Part shown: piece after piece, positions 46,201 to 58,144 of the stretch | Position numbering within the stretch: the first letter of the stretch is position 1 | How the letters are laid out: every line of letters starts with the position of its first letter | Assembly (NCBI GenBank): GCA_017165825.1 | Contig: CM029384.1 | Span: 13,665,715 to 13,729,714 of the forward strand | From: Hepsetus odoe | Lineage: Eukaryota; Chordata; Actinopteri; Characiformes; Hepsetidae | Reading direction: 5' to 3' | Length of the DNA stretch: 64,000 nt | Position numbers and translations under genes: made by a program | Notes under the pieces: model-generated | Databases searched by the model: none | What the model saw: the letters and a program-made list of their open reading frames with translations, nothing else | What the model was told of the DNA's origin: nothing

Positions 46201-49181
46201 GCATCTGTTCATTTTAATCCTAATAATAATGTACTGAAAGACATTTAAATAAGTATTATGAACAAAACGTATTAATAAATGTAGTTATGGCAGAGCCACT
46301 ATTTAAAAATTGATGGAGTAAAAATCAAGATCCTTCAAATTTCTTCAACAGTCTGTTATTCTCCAAGAGTGTCCTTTATCTAACATCATTTAAAGGAGTA
46401 AAGCTGTTCTGAAACCAAATAGCATTGGCTTTGGAAACATCTTTTTTCTTGCGTACTAAAAATTTGGTCTCCTGTGTTAAACACATCCTCCCCTTTACTT
46501 TTGACAGGCGAAATCCAAAGGCTTCCGCTCAAAGTATGACATTGGAGTGAAGTATGCAGAGAAACAACAGCGCAGATTTGCACCTGAGAAACTAAAGGAG
46601 GGACGCAATGTTATTGGCCTACAGGTCAGCCTGTGTGTGGGTGTGTCCGTTATTGTCTCAGTGTTTGCCTCTGTGTTAAAGCTAATTTTGCTAACAGTGA
46701 TTTAGCCAAATAATTTTTGCCATTATAGATTTTGATGCTTTCATAACTGGATTATAATTATATGTAGATCTTTCTGTAAGCTTGTTCTTGTCATGCACCC
46801 CCTGTCATTGATTAAGCTTTGTTTTCCCTTTTTTTTTTTTTTATTACAGATGGGAACTAATAAGTTTGCAAGCCAGAAGGGTATGACATCATACGGCACA
46901 CGTCGCCACCTCTATGACCCCAAGGCTGGCATGGAGAATCCCCTGGACCAATCAACAATTAGCCTTCAAATGGGAACCAACAAGGGAGCCAATCAGGTGC
47001 TTACAAAATTTATTATCACTGTTCTGTTTATCTTTGTATGCTTTACAGCTGATTGTAGCTGTTACTTATTGTTGGGAATGGCCTTAAAATAGCTATATAT
47101 AATTAAGTTCATTCAGACGTTAGACATGACAAGAAGACCAGTTTATTCAGCAGTTAATTACAGCTGTGTCCAAAAGCTTTCAGAATGACACAAGTATTCA
47201 AGGTTTTCACAAAGTTTGCTGCTTCAGTGTTTTAGATCTTTTTGTCAGATGTTTCTATGGTGACTGAAGTATAATTACAAGCATTTCATAAGCTTCAAAG
47301 GCTTTTATTGACAATTAGGTTAAGTTTATGCAAATAGTCAGTATTTGTGATGGTGGCCCTTCTTTTTAAGCACCTCTGCAATTCGCCTTGGCATGCTCTC
47401 AATCAACCTCTTAGCCAAATCCTGACTGATGGAGCCCTTTCTTCCATAATCAATGCTTGGATTTTGTCAGGATTTGTGGGTTTTTGTTCGTCCACCTGCA
47501 TCTTGAGGATTGACCACAACTTCTCGATGGGATTAAGGCCTGGGGAGTTTCCTGGCCATGTTTTGTTCCTCGAGACATTTAGTTATCACTTCTGTACTTC
47601 TTATAGCATGGTGCTCCATCATGCTGGAAAAGACATTGTTCTTCACCAAACTGTGGATGGTTGAGAGAAGTTGCTCTCAGAGGACGTTTTGGTTCCATTT
47701 ATCATTGTGTTGTTTGGCAGAATTGAGAGAGCTCACTCCCTTGGCTGAGAAGCAACCCCACACATGAATGATCTTGGGATGCTTGACTGTTGGCATGACA
47801 CAGGAGTAGCACTCACCTTCTCCACATAATCTTTTTCCTGGATACCCCAGAATCAGAAAGGGGATTCATCAGAGAAAATGACTTTACCCCAGTCCTCAGC
47901 AGTGCAATCCCTGTACCTTTTGCAGAATATCAGTCTGTCCCTGATGTTTTTCTTGGAGAGAAGTGGCTTCTTTGCTGCCCTTCTTGACACCAGGCCATCC
48001 TCCAAAAGTCTTCACCTCATGTGCCCTGTCCCGCAGCTGAATCATCTTTAGGAGATGATTTAGATGATTTAGGAGATCTTTGCATGCCCTGAAGCTTTCT
48101 TCATAACAAGAACAACAACAACCTCTCTCCTTGAAGTTCTTGATGATCTGATAAATGGTTGATTTAGGTGGAATCTTTCCAGCAGTAATATTCTTGCCTG
48201 TGAAGCCCTTTTTGTGCAAAGCAATGATCACTACACGTGTTTCTTTGCAGGTATCAATGGTTAACAGAGGAAGAACAATGATTTCAAGCTTCTTCCTCCT
48301 TTTAAAGCATCCAATCTGCTATTTGAACTCAGAGTGATCTCCAGCCTTGTCTTCCATAACACTCTCAGCAGTGTTAATGGGAAGATCACTGAAATGAGGA
48401 CCTTTTTTGCAGGGCTGAAATGCTGTGGAAATGGGTTTTTGGGGTTAAGTTCATTTTCATGGCAAGAGGAACTTGATCACATCTGATCATTCTTCATAAC
48501 ATTCTAGAGTATAAGCAATTGCCATTTTAACAACTGAGGCAGAAAACCTTTGTGAAAATTAATATCATTTCATTCTCAAAGTTTGGCCACGGTTGTATAT
48601 GCAGTGAACAAATCAGACGTGTCCAGAACCAGTACCACTGAACACCTTTGATTCTGAGAGGCAAATGAACAAAGGATAAGAACAATATTGATATTATTGT
48701 TTTGTTCCAGTAGGCAATCTTGCTGAAGTGTTTTGAAAAATGAAAAGAGAAGCATTGCTAATTATTTAGATTTTGTCCAGCAAAGAAAATACTGTAAGCA
48801 ATGTAAAATGGTTATAGAAATAAGACCACCATTCATATGCAATTTGCAAGTATTAAGCTAAAACTTTAGGTTTGCAGATCAAAGCAATTTTCTGAATAAC
48901 ACTTTAAATATTATTCCATTTTTCTGCTTGCTCTACAGTCTGGTATGACTGCACCAGGTACCAAGCGCCAGATTTTTGACAAGAAGCTGGACATGGAATG
49001 CTGCGACACATCCATTGTTTCACTGCAGATGGGCACCAACAAGGTGGCCTCTCAGTCTGGCATGACGGTCTATGGCTTGCCGCGGCAGGTCTATGACAGA
49101 AAGTACTGCAGCTACCCTGAAGAATACATGGACAACGGCCAGGATGTGCGGGAGATTGATGGATACCAGTACTCTGACTAA
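36635..49181 (+). CDS. cnn1: Calponin, closest to calponin-1, seven exons
   Basis: Actin- and calmodulin-binding protein that restrains actomyosin ATPase in smooth muscle. Exons: 36635-36697, 41413-41534, 42684-42750, 45675-45812, 46508-46624, 46850-46996, 48939-49181. All are GT-AG with consistent phases, giving 298 aa (human CNN1 is 297). The N-terminus has [13 protein letters not shown]. The calponin-homology domain spans about residues 29-130 ([40 protein letters not shown]). Three calponin repeats follow at about 168-193, 207-232 and 246-271, each with MGTNK-x-A-x-Q. S177 and T186 match the usual regulatory Ser175/Thr184. [15 protein letters not shown]-like [20 protein letters not shown] and YGLPRQVYD favour CNN1 over CNN2 or CNN3. 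The tail is acidic and ends GYQYSD, which is CNN3-like. The start ATG has G at -3 and +4. The paralogue (cnn1a/b) is not resolved. Confidence 0.93.
36869..37340. repeat. TG-rich minisatellite punctuated by a conserved 19-mer
   Basis: Variable TG/GAGTG runs are separated seven times by GAGACACCGTCACAATACG (starting near 36932, 36978, 37042, 37120, 37202, 37248 and 37292). A shortened version, GAGACACACAATACG, opens the array. Degenerate TGTG/GAGT sequence continues to about 37565. All open frames here are simple-sequence artefacts. Confidence 0.95.
38520..38710 (-). mobile_element. SINE family B copy
   Basis: Antisense: ACATTTACGGCATTTAGCAG, ACTTATCCAGAGCGACTTCC, ATTACAGGGACAGTCCCCCT, then a degraded tRNA-like head with GGATTTGAACCTGCGATCTC. 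Confidence 0.9.
38742..38965 (+). mobile_element. SINE family A copy
   Basis: Sense orientation: CCAGTGGTGGCCTAGTGGTT head, TACCCTTGAGCAAGGTACTG, GCCCCCTGCTGCATGTGTGT, tail CACAATGACAAGAATAGTCA. The B-box region is partly deleted. Confidence 0.9.
39480..40230 (+). promoter_or_regulatory. Candidate intron-1 muscle enhancer with CArG boxes
   Basis: A perfect CArG box CCATATAAGG is at 39543-39552. A CArG-like CTTTAAAAGG (one mismatch) is at 40214-40223. An MCAT/TEAD-type CATTCCT is at 40078-40084. The surrounding sequence is complex and free of recognised repeats. Mammalian CNN1 is known to use intronic CArG boxes, which supports, but does not prove, the call. Confidence 0.55.
40231..40290. repeat. 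(GA)n microsatellite
   Basis: GAGAGA run with one GCGA interruption. Further short GA runs lie near 40378-40410. Confidence 0.97.
41775..42575 (+). mobile_element. Tc1-type transposon remnant in calponin intron 2
   Basis: Left end near TATACACCTGTCCACCAAAG. Broken transposase text of the family seen at 10140: [22 protein letters not shown] near 41950, and C-terminal [19 protein letters not shown] near 42365. The right end is near ATATTAGGAGGGGTTTAATG. About half the expected coding length is missing. Confidence 0.8.
43167..44300 (-). mobile_element. Degenerate Tc1-type transposon, interrupted by a SINE
   Basis: Left terminus ACACTCCTGCAAAGGTACTG, split after GGAACA by a SINE and resumed at AACAGCAAGGCCAGCTCATT (about 43377). 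Antisense transposase text includes CTCCCTCCACTGTGCTTTAC and ATGATCTTGTTTGTTTTGGATG-like sequence near 43940-43985. Many stops. The right end is poorly defined. Confidence 0.7.
43198..43370 (-). mobile_element. SINE family B copy, diverged, inside the Tc1 remnant
   Basis: Antisense and strongly mutated: TCATCAGATGCACTTATCAA for the tail, GGTTAAGGACCTTACACTGG, and CTCAAACCCATGACATCTTT for the B-box side. Confidence 0.65.
45132..45205 (-). mobile_element. SINE family B tail fragment
   Basis: GGCATTTAGCAGACGCTCTT and ATCCAGAGCGACTTCCATGT then ATTACAGGGACGG; the head is missing. Confidence 0.85.
45813..46507 (+). other. Calponin intron 4
   Basis: About 0.7 kb, AT-rich, nothing recognised. Donor GGATG|GTAAGT, acceptor TTTTGACAG. 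Confidence 0.7.
46997..48938 (+). other. Calponin intron 6
   Basis: Mostly occupied by the Tc1-type remnant 47162-48600. Acceptor TGCTCTACAG at 48938. Confidence 0.75.
47162..48600 (-). mobile_element. Tc1-type transposon remnant in calponin intron 6
   Basis: Antisense to the gene. The left end has AGCTGTGTCCAAAAGCTTTC near 47162 and the right end has AAGTTTGGCCACGGTTGTAT near 48595. Transposase text on the minus strand includes the N-terminal [20 protein letters not shown] (48215-48160) and the antisense of a WSIL-type middle at about 47500-47530. Frameshifts are frequent. Confidence 0.85.
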
Positions 49182-50381
49182 ACACATGGAGAGCTACCCA
49201 GCACACTGCTTTTGTTTTTCTGTTAAATTCACCTGCTATTTTTCTCATATTTTAAACGTCATCCCGCAAGACCACCCGAACTCTTAACAGGTGTCGTAGC
49301 TGCCAACCAAAGCTGAAAAGCAGGTCTGCCATGACTGATCACTTTTCAGGAGTTTAAAAGGATTTTTGCTGTTTATTTTCTCCCCGTCACTGGCTATTCC
49401 TGCTTCTCACTCAAAATAGTCTTTTTTTTTTCTTGAGTGTAGCAGCCTTTTATCACCTCATTTGCATGACATTCTGTTTACAGCAGAGCGAAAGAAAACT
49501 GCTTCCAACCAGAAATTACAATGAAAATTTAACTGTATATGCTTTTATATTTATGATGCCTTATTTGGTTTGCAATAATTTAAGAGAAAGTAGAAGTAAC
49601 TCTAAGACCTCTAATGCTGCCTCGCCTGTACAGGCAGCCAATAACTTTAGCTGGGGAGGGGGGGGGGTGCTCCACACGAATTCAGCGTTGCTGAAAAACC
49701 ACACTGAAATTACTTTAGTAGCACGGGTTGCTCACTACCAGCTAACAAACATCAGCACCTCCCTTTATGACAGAAGCCCCACTGCCTGGGAGAACACTGT
49801 GGACAACTTAAGGTATTTCAGTTGGACATTTGAAGTCATTTTGATTTGGGTTCGGCCATTTGCAAGTTACTCTGCATTCTCCTTTACTCCATGAAGACAT
49901 TATAAGACAGCTAATAGACACATATCATCCAGCCGAGAGGCTTAAGATCAATCTAAACTCTAAAGGTGCAGAACAACGTGACCAGAAGAATGTACACTGC
50001 TGCAGTATTGCATGGCTTTTGGAAATGTATCATTTTTTTTACTCACATTGTTTCCATTACAGCTCTGCAGTTGCCAGGATCAGTCTTCCCTTTGTTTTCA
50101 GTAATATGCAAGACAGTACAGATTAACCAAGCAACAAATATTTTAGGCATTTTAAGTGATCTACAAGATCATTATGCCTAGGAGAACTACACCAACTAGG
50201 TCATTCAAGTTATGATTGTGGATTACAGCAGATGCAGATATACTTGAAGGAATCTAAACATGTCTAGTCAGACGCACCTGAAATAGAAAGAATCCAGTAA
50301 AGAGGGACCTAAAAGAGGTTACAGAGAATGATACTAAAACAAATTTAGAGCTAATGGGGGACTATAAGTGATAAAAATAAA
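49182..50381 (+). terminator. cnn1: Calponin 3'UTR with candidate poly(A) signal
   Basis: Non-coding after the TAA at 49179-49181. AATAAA lies at 50376-50381, implying a 3'UTR of about 1.2 kb. Open frames here have no recognisable domain. Confidence 0.5.
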
Positions 50382-51499
50382 GAAGGCATTTGGACAGATC
50401 TCACCTAAGGTGAAAGGTCAGGTGCAGTTCAGTCTTCGTTAAGGCATGTAATTGCTCACTACTTAGCAACAGATGTGGGCTGCTTTCAGGATAAGATTAA
50501 ATACAGAAACCTGGCCTGCGTATGAGGAAAAAGCTTGCAATGATTAGCTGTTTCATATACAGGTACTTTGACCAATTAAATGAAATCCAGGTTCATGATG
50601 GACAACATTTGTGGCAAAGGGAAATGTCTTTGTTAACCATCCCTTTAAGTGAAGCTTAAGTTTACTGTGACAACTAGGAATAGTGTTATTTGGATTGCTT
50701 CTGCTCCTGGACGCAGTGCTGTGAGATTGCAACGAAACTGATAAACTCTCAGCTCACACAGACCAACTTGCCTTCATTTCACAAAGGCCAGAGCCTAGAT
50801 GAGTGTCAACACCACAGCCCATTCCCATGACCGATGATGAGGTCTGTAGGCCTGTTCTAGAGAGCCATCGTGTGGTCCATCAGTTAACGTTTCAGTTTTT
50901 TTTTTTTTAAAGACATTTCTTATTATAGAGTAAAACACCATCCCAGACTGTGTGTATACTAAGTGACAAGGCATTTTCTCCTTGCACGCCATAAAATGCA
51001 GCCAAACACTTTTCCTTGTCAAGCATGAACGTACAACCATTGCAATGAACTATGATCATGGAAAAACAAACGCTCCATAGAAGAGTGAGCGTTACATAAG
51101 GGATCTAAAAATGGTGAGCTACTGTTTCTCTTGGTCCATGGCTTTAACAGAATAATATTTGATTATTATTATTTGAATAATATTTATGTGGCTTACCATC
51201 AATGGCTGAGCAAGTGAAATTAAAATCATTAAATCACACTATTTTCAAAATCTCTGAACTGGGTCATTTTTGGTTTATATTGCACAAGTCAAGGGTGTCT
51301 GAGAAAAACACAGCCATCTACATACATGCATCATTTAACCTAAGAGTTATGGGTGACAGTTACTTGGATAACAATCTGCAAGAAACAGACCTACAACAAC
51401 AGTGCAACACTGAATTACAAATGACAAAGATTGAAAGCCAACCATTCAATAACACACTGCATCAAAAAACAGTTCAACCAGAAAGGAAATGCAGACTAC

Positions 51500-51505
51500 T
51501 TTATT
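51500..51505 (-). terminator. elof1: Candidate poly(A) signal of elof1
   Basis: TTTATT on the plus strand (AATAAA on the coding strand), about 370 nt past the elof1 stop. With the calponin signal at 50376, the two convergent genes would end about 1.1 kb apart. Confidence 0.45.
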
Positions 51506-51870
51506 GACGCTGATTGACCCAATCAATCAATACACAAAACCTAAATCATTAAAATAAAGACAAACTAAAAGTTGACACGGTCAGAAAAAAGACGCAATAT
51601 GTACATTGTGGTTATCAATGGAGAGATCAAATGTATCAAATCAGCGCTTAACTCTATTATTCGGTTTTATATACTCTACATTTCTCTAATCACACTGTGT
51701 AACTTGACGAAAGATGACTGGGTGGTTAAACATGGTCAGGATCTGAACAACATCCCAGATACGATTAAGTGAGATCGAGGGAAATTACAGTTGGATGATG
51801 TCAGAACAGAAAGGCGCCTCTCGGTCGTTGGGCCCACTCAGTCATCCATGATGTCGGACTCCACGTTGAG

Positions 51871-52915
<1,045 letters not shown>

Positions 52916-53223
52916 TCACCAGCACCCTGCAACCTCCTTAAAACCTCCCGCTCGGCCTTATCTGGGTGGGACGCTTATTTTATAAGGCGGCTGCGTTATT
53001 CTGAGAGTTCCCTAGACCTCCCCGTCCTTCAATTAAATATAAATTTAAAATAAGCAGCTAATGCTAAAGCTAACTTCTCCACAGAGAGCGCTGCAGTCTT
53101 TCCGCAGGCCGCGCTAACTGTTAGCCGAACACCGAATCACCGGCCGCACGCCGCTCCAGCTTATCTTGTGCTGTTGTCTGTTAGAAGACAATGTATGAAT
53201 ATGAACCAAAAACGAGTGTTTAC

Positions 53224-53320
53224 CTTGTAAGCAGTCAATTCAAACGTGCAGACCAACGATAAAGAAGAAGAACACCGAGTAAACAGAAACCCAAACACCA
53301 CCTGAACCTTCTCTTAGCGG
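53224..53320 (-). promoter_or_regulatory. elof1: Candidate elof1 5'UTR exon and promoter
   Basis: On the minus strand a donor CTTACAAG|GTAAAC ends a possible first exon at 53224. It lies in a locally GC-rich, CpG-containing block (about 53040-53350). The exact transcription start is not visible. Confidence 0.5.
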
Positions 53321-53781
53321 CGGGATCTGCGCGCTACTGCCACCTGGCGGCCGAACCCAGCAGTGAACTTCAAACAGGCTGGAAAGAAGGGCGTCCAAAT
53401 ACTTCAGTAAATCTCCCTTCCATTGACACTTCATTAGATTTTCTAGTTATGGGGCAGGATATCTTAAGGACTAACATTTTCTTAACTAGCTGTACACTTA
53501 TACTTTTCTAAAAAAAAACAAATGAACTTAAAGCCCCTTGAGCTCTAGTTTCGGGGGTAAGTTTTGTAGATGTTGATTTCTTTGACTTGTTCAGTGAGAG
53601 GGCTTATAATTATGTTACGGCAAATAGTTGATTCAAGGTTGTGGGCTTATGCTTAGGTTATAGGAAGAACAGATGTGGCCTACCAAGCATTGATCTACTG
53701 CTGTATGTCATTCTGGGAAAAGCTGTAAATGTATAAGTAACGTAAATATTAAGTGTTCTCATCTTTCAGTCATATTTTAAA

Positions 53782-54057
53782 GTGAAAGTGAAAAAAGTGA
53801 AAGTGATTACCCTTGTCATTGCGAGGTCACAGCACAGCACAGCACACATGAACCACAACGAAATTGGACCTCTGCATTTTACCCATGCACACTCAAACCC
53901 GTGCAGCAGTGGGCAGCTATTGAAAGCGCCCGGGGAGCAGTGACGGGGACGGTACCTTGCTCAAGGGTACCTCAGGGCAACCTATTGGGAAGGGGTTTGA
54001 ACCCCCGATCCTCCGATCATGCGGCTAACGCCCTAACCGCTAGGCCACCGCTGCCCT
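53782..54057 (-). mobile_element. SINE family A copy
   Basis: Antisense and full-length. Tail AAGTGAAAGTGATTACCC and TTGTCATTGC; then ACCTCAGGGCAACC; B-box GGGTTTGAACCCCC; head CTAACCGCTAGGCCACCGCT. A 20-plus T run (54060-54083) adjoins the head side. TTTTAAAGTGAAA occurs on both outer sides (about 53774 and 54082). Confidence 0.93.
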
Positions 54058-54307
54058 ACTTTTTTTTTTTTTTTTTTTTTTTTAAAGTGAAAACTAAAGA
54101 GCAGTCCATCAAATAAAACTGAGAACATACAAGAACAAATTTCTCACAAATTGACTCCATCTGCAATGCTTTTCTACCCTGGCTTTGTTGGCTAACATGG
54201 TGTTGGACTTGCCAGTGAGATTGCTCTTAAACTCCTCATCATCATCCAGACATTATTATTGCACATTGCTATTGTTCATAAATTTAAATATTTAGTATAG
54301 TGGTCAG

Positions 54308-54975
54308 AAGGAGTTGCATTGTGCTTTTGTGATTTTGTGGATTTGTATGAGGAAGTCAGGTGTGGCAGAGAAATATTTCAGAGTTGCACAGGATATGTAT
54401 GAGACCAGCATGACAGTGGTGAAATCTGCAGTAGGAGTGATGGATGCAGAGGTGGGATTACATCAAAGATCAGAGCTGAGTCCATTCTTGTTTGCAATAG
54501 TATTGGAGCAGCTTGAGGAGCCCCTGGAGAGATGGAGATATGCTCTAAAGAGGAGAGGAATGAAAGTGAGTTGGACAAAGGACAGTGGTTAGGATGCAGG
54601 GAGTAAAGGTGACAAAGTTGATGGAAATTAATTACTTGGGATCAACAGTACAGAGTTATGGTGAGTGTGTAAGAGAGGTGAAGAAGAGAGTGCAGGCAGG
54701 TTGGAATGGGTGGAGAAGAGTGGCTGGAGTGATTTGTGACTGACGGGTACCAGTGAGAGCAAAAGGGAAGGTTTACACGGACAAAGATAGAGAAGCAGGG
54801 TTGCGTTGGAAAGGGGAAAAGAGAAAGACCAAAGAGGAGGTTTATGGATGTGGTGAGAGAGGAGAAGCAGGTGGTTGGTTTGAAGGAGGAAGATACAGAA
54901 GACAGGAAGAAATGGAAACGGATGATCCGCTGTGGCGACCCCTAAACGGGAGCAGTCGAAAGAAGAAGAAGATTA
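54308..54975 (+). mobile_element. RTE-like LINE fragment, RT to 3' end
   Basis: Reverse transcriptase text RKSGVAEKYFRVAQDMYETS (near 54349), VGLHQRSELSPFLFAIVLEQ, then a jump to LERWRYALKRRGMKVS, skipping the catalytic FADD region. After frameshifts come the C-terminal stretch and the end GGCGACCCCTAAACGGGAGC followed by a GAAGAAGAAG tail. Confidence 0.85.
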
Positions 54976-55404
54976 AGAAAAAAAGTACTTTACGTTTTTA
55001 TACTGTGTGGATTTATCAAACAGGAACAAGAAAAAATAATTTGTTGTGTTTCATTTAGCAAAACTGATCATAAGATGAACTCTTTAGCCTTTGCCATTGT
55101 TAGCAGTTTGGTGTTTATCAGACCTAAATTCCACTTAGGTCTGTGCTGGGCACTGAAAACCAGGTTTGTTTTCATACTGAGTAAAGAATATTTGTGGTTT
55201 TAATATTAAAACTTACTGAAGACTTATCATCAAATCAGGCAGTATTTTCATTTAGAGAAACAAAAAATGTTTTAAATGGAATAGGCAAATTCTTTTTTCC
55301 ATTTAAAATTAATAGTTTTTTCTCTAAATGAAAATACTGCCTGTTTTCATTGGAGCCTTGCCTGTGAATATGATTATATTCTGTATATGTGACACATCAG
55401 TCTC

Positions 55405-55590
55405 TTTTTCTTCTTTTCTTCTTTTTCTTTCTTTTCGTTTAGGGGTCTCCACAGCAGATCTCAATTTCTTCTGATCCTCTGCATCTTCCTGCTTCAAACC
55501 AACCATCTGCATGTCCTCTCTCACCACTTCCATAAACCTCCTATTTCCTCTTTCCTTCTTTCCTCACAGCTCCATCTTCAACATCCTCAT
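55405..55590 (-). mobile_element. RTE-like LINE 3' fragment
   Basis: Antisense: TTTCTTCTTTT tail side, AGGGGTCTCCACAGCAGATC, and a coding remnant MEVVREDMQMVGLKQEDAED on the minus strand. Confidence 0.8.
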
Positions 55591-55919
55591 TTGACAGATC
55601 AATCCTAAGATAAAATTTAAAGATGAAACTGGCAACCACAAATGCTGTTTAAATAATCTTTTCAGACTGGTAGCAAATCATGGCAAAAGACTTTGTTTTA
55701 ATTGAGAAATTATTACGTGGATGTTGTTTATCCCAATAACCACAATGCCTTTATTCACCTGGATCCCTAAAATAAATGTGACAACATACCGTAAGCGTTC
55801 ATTAAATCATAGAAATTTATATTTTACTGAAAGCTGTATCTTGGTCAATGAGGAAAAAAATCAACAGTACAACTCAAGGCTAGGTTTAACAGTGAGAGTA
55901 CAAGAATGTTTACATACTG

Positions 55920-56005
55920 GGACGTGGTAGCTTTGTGGTTCAGGGTTTAGGCCCCACAATCAGAGGGATGTGAGTTCAAGGCCCAGACCACTTGGTTACT
56001 CAAGA
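55920..56005 (+). mobile_element. tRNA-like SINE head remnant
   Basis: A diverged A-box-like GTGGTAGCTTTGTGGTTCAG and B-box-like GAGTTCAAGGCCC, resembling the SINE-A head, with no tail. Confidence 0.5.
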
Positions 56006-56374
56006 TCAGACAAGAAGATCAGCTGACTTCTTGAATATGTTAAATGAGTAGATTTTTCCATCACTGGATTTTTTCTTCCCTAATGGCATTGGCATATTCC
56101 TAGTTGACAATGTCACCATTCAATGAGCTCAGATTGTGATTGTGAGAGGTTAAGGGAGCATGAGACATTATTTTCACACATGGATTGGCCACAACAAAGT
56201 CCTGTGTTAGACTGTAATCTAACATGATCACACAATGTGAAACTTCACATTTGCTTTCAGTAAAGTTCAGTTCATGAGTCACGCATCATCCAATCCTGTG
56301 TGCCAGAGACATTTTTCAATGGCTAATTTTTCATTCAGGTGAATATTAAGCAAAAGGTTCATTTAATTAAATTC

Positions 56375-56525
56375 CGGTATGGAATTCTGTTTTGTTGTCC
56401 GCATATTGATTTGGCTAAGGTTTTACACCAGATGCCCTTCCTGATGTAACCCTTCCCATTTATCCAGGCTTGGGACCGGCACGAAGAAATACACTGGCTT
56501 GTCCTTCTCTAGTGGCTGGGTTGTG
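56375..56525 (-). mobile_element. RTE-like LINE 5' leader fragment
   Basis: Reverse complement of the leader seen at 28484-28600: CAGGCTTGGGACCGGCACGA, AGAAATACACTGGCTTGTCC, CTAGTGGCTGG. Confidence 0.75.
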
Positions 56526-56929
56526 GACTGAAGATATTGCAGGTAATAAATTAAGTGGTCACCTCATATCAAAACGCTTTTCCAGGTACTGGCCTGCTAG
56601 GTGCCTGGCCATGTTGTATAACTCAGCTGCAGCAGTAATTATACAGATTTATGCCATAAAGCTGATTTAGTCAAAAAGATAAATCAGCCCTTGGTGATGT
56701 GCAAAAAATAGAGAACATCTGTCCTCTTTCTTCTTCCAGTACAGCCACAGCTTTAATCAGAGTATCAATGGCCTAAAGTGCATTTTCAATCAGTAAATTG
56801 AAGATTTTTTTTACAGCTTAGGTTTTAGTTAAAATAGCCATTATATAACAATACATTTCCATGGAGATCTATTTCTGATCTCAGTCTTTCTGGGTCACGG
56901 TGAGCAGTTTGCTTAACTGCCTCCCTTAA

Positions 56930-57146
56930 AAAAGTGAAAGTGACTATTCTTGTCATTGTGAGAACACACAGCACACAGTGAACCACAACAAAATTGGACT
57001 TCTGCATTTAACCCATGCACACAAACCACGTAGCAGGGGGCGCTTTCGCTCAAAAGTACCTCAGGGCAACCTACTGGTAAGGGGTTTAAACCCACAATCT
57101 TCCGATCCTGTGGCCAACTCCCTAACCACTAGGCCACCGCTGCCCC
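56930..57146 (-). mobile_element. SINE family A copy
   Basis: Antisense: AAGTGAAAGTGACTATTCTT, TTCTGCATTTAACCCATGCA, TACCTCAGGGCAACCTACTG, GGGGTTTAAACCCACAATCT, and head CTAACCACTAGGCCACCGCT. Confidence 0.92.
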
Positions 57147-57395
57147 AAAGCACATTAAATACCAGTATGTAGTGCTTTGCTGTAATTAAAGCTAATTATA
57201 GGACACACGCCACAAGCGAATGTCCCTGCTCTGAAACAGAAAAGTCAGAAAAGCATGTAAAGTGACAGTAGCATAATTTACAGTAAAATTTAAATTCCTG
57301 GATATCTGCACTGAGTGATTGTTCACTGTCCTTCATCTGGTTATATGCTGATGTTCAAAACACAACAAAAAACACATCAAGAAACAAATAACTGC

Positions 57396-57573
57396 TGACG
57401 TCATAATCAGGGGCGGAACTACGAACTCATCTCGGATTCCGTGTTTTGATTGGTCAGTCAGGCGTTGGGGCGTGGCTACACGAGAGGAGTGAGGAAATGA
57501 AGAAAATGCCTGGTCGCCGAAACACCACGTTGGAACATTAAATCCAGACTTTAGACGTAAGGGATTAAATCAG
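57396..57573 (+). promoter_or_regulatory. tmem205: tmem205 promoter and candidate 5'UTR exon
   Basis: A palindromic CRE (TGACGTCA, 57396-57403), a GC box (GGGGCGG, 57410-57416), an inverted CCAAT (ATTGG, 57449-57453) and a second GC-rich GTTGGGGCGTGGC (about 57464-57476) stand close together. Two candidate donors follow: TTAGAC|GTAAGG after 57556 and AATCAG|GTGCGT after 57573. Either would splice to the acceptor at 58433. Confidence 0.6.
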
Positions 57574-58144
57574 GTGCGTGTTTTTTAAGTAGTTCTCTAA
57601 AATATTTTCGTTGAACATTGGGGTTAATTTAGAGGAGGGTCTTGTTGAAGGATTTTGTAAGGCTGTGAATGCCCCCTCGCTGAAGTTCAGCTGGGACGAT
57701 TATGTGACACAGGAGTTTATAACAGTACAGGAGATAATGCAACTGTAACTATGTACGTGGACAACTGTTAGCTCACACACGAACAGATAGACGTGACGAG
57801 CGAGGCCTTCCTCTCTTATCATGACCGCCCAATACTCGCCTTATCTTTACTGAGCAAGTCCTGCAGCTCAGCTGAGCCTAACAAGATCTCCCTACAGAAC
57901 TGAAGGACAAACGAAACTTGTCTGTATAGACACTGAAACCAGATGTTGATGAGCAGATTCAGAGCCTGAGAACCTAAATAGATTACTGAATAAGCCTTTT
58001 ACTGAGTATTCTGTTAATTGCCAACTGGTATTTTTTTAGCATGTATTTCAGGAGCTCTGAGCATCCATATTACTGATAGTTCACAGAAGACATGCTATAC
58101 TGTCTCAGGCGATCCAGTGACTAACATTCAGGTCATCGATGGTG

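Larger units (their letters stand above)
53321..57390. other. Intergenic between elof1 and tmem205 promoters
   Basis: A head-to-head interval made mostly of SINE-A copies and RTE fragments (listed separately) in AT-rich sequence. No gene recognised. Confidence 0.6.

Noticed and set aside
36635..49181. Calling the calponin cnn3 because tlcd4 is nearby (as in human 1p21)
   Set aside because: Protein motifs and the elof1/tmem205 neighbours both fit cnn1 better; only the last few residues resemble CNN3.
49433..49894. 153-codon frame downstream of the calponin stop
   Set aside because: It lies in the calponin 3'UTR, has no recognisable domain, and appears to be chance.
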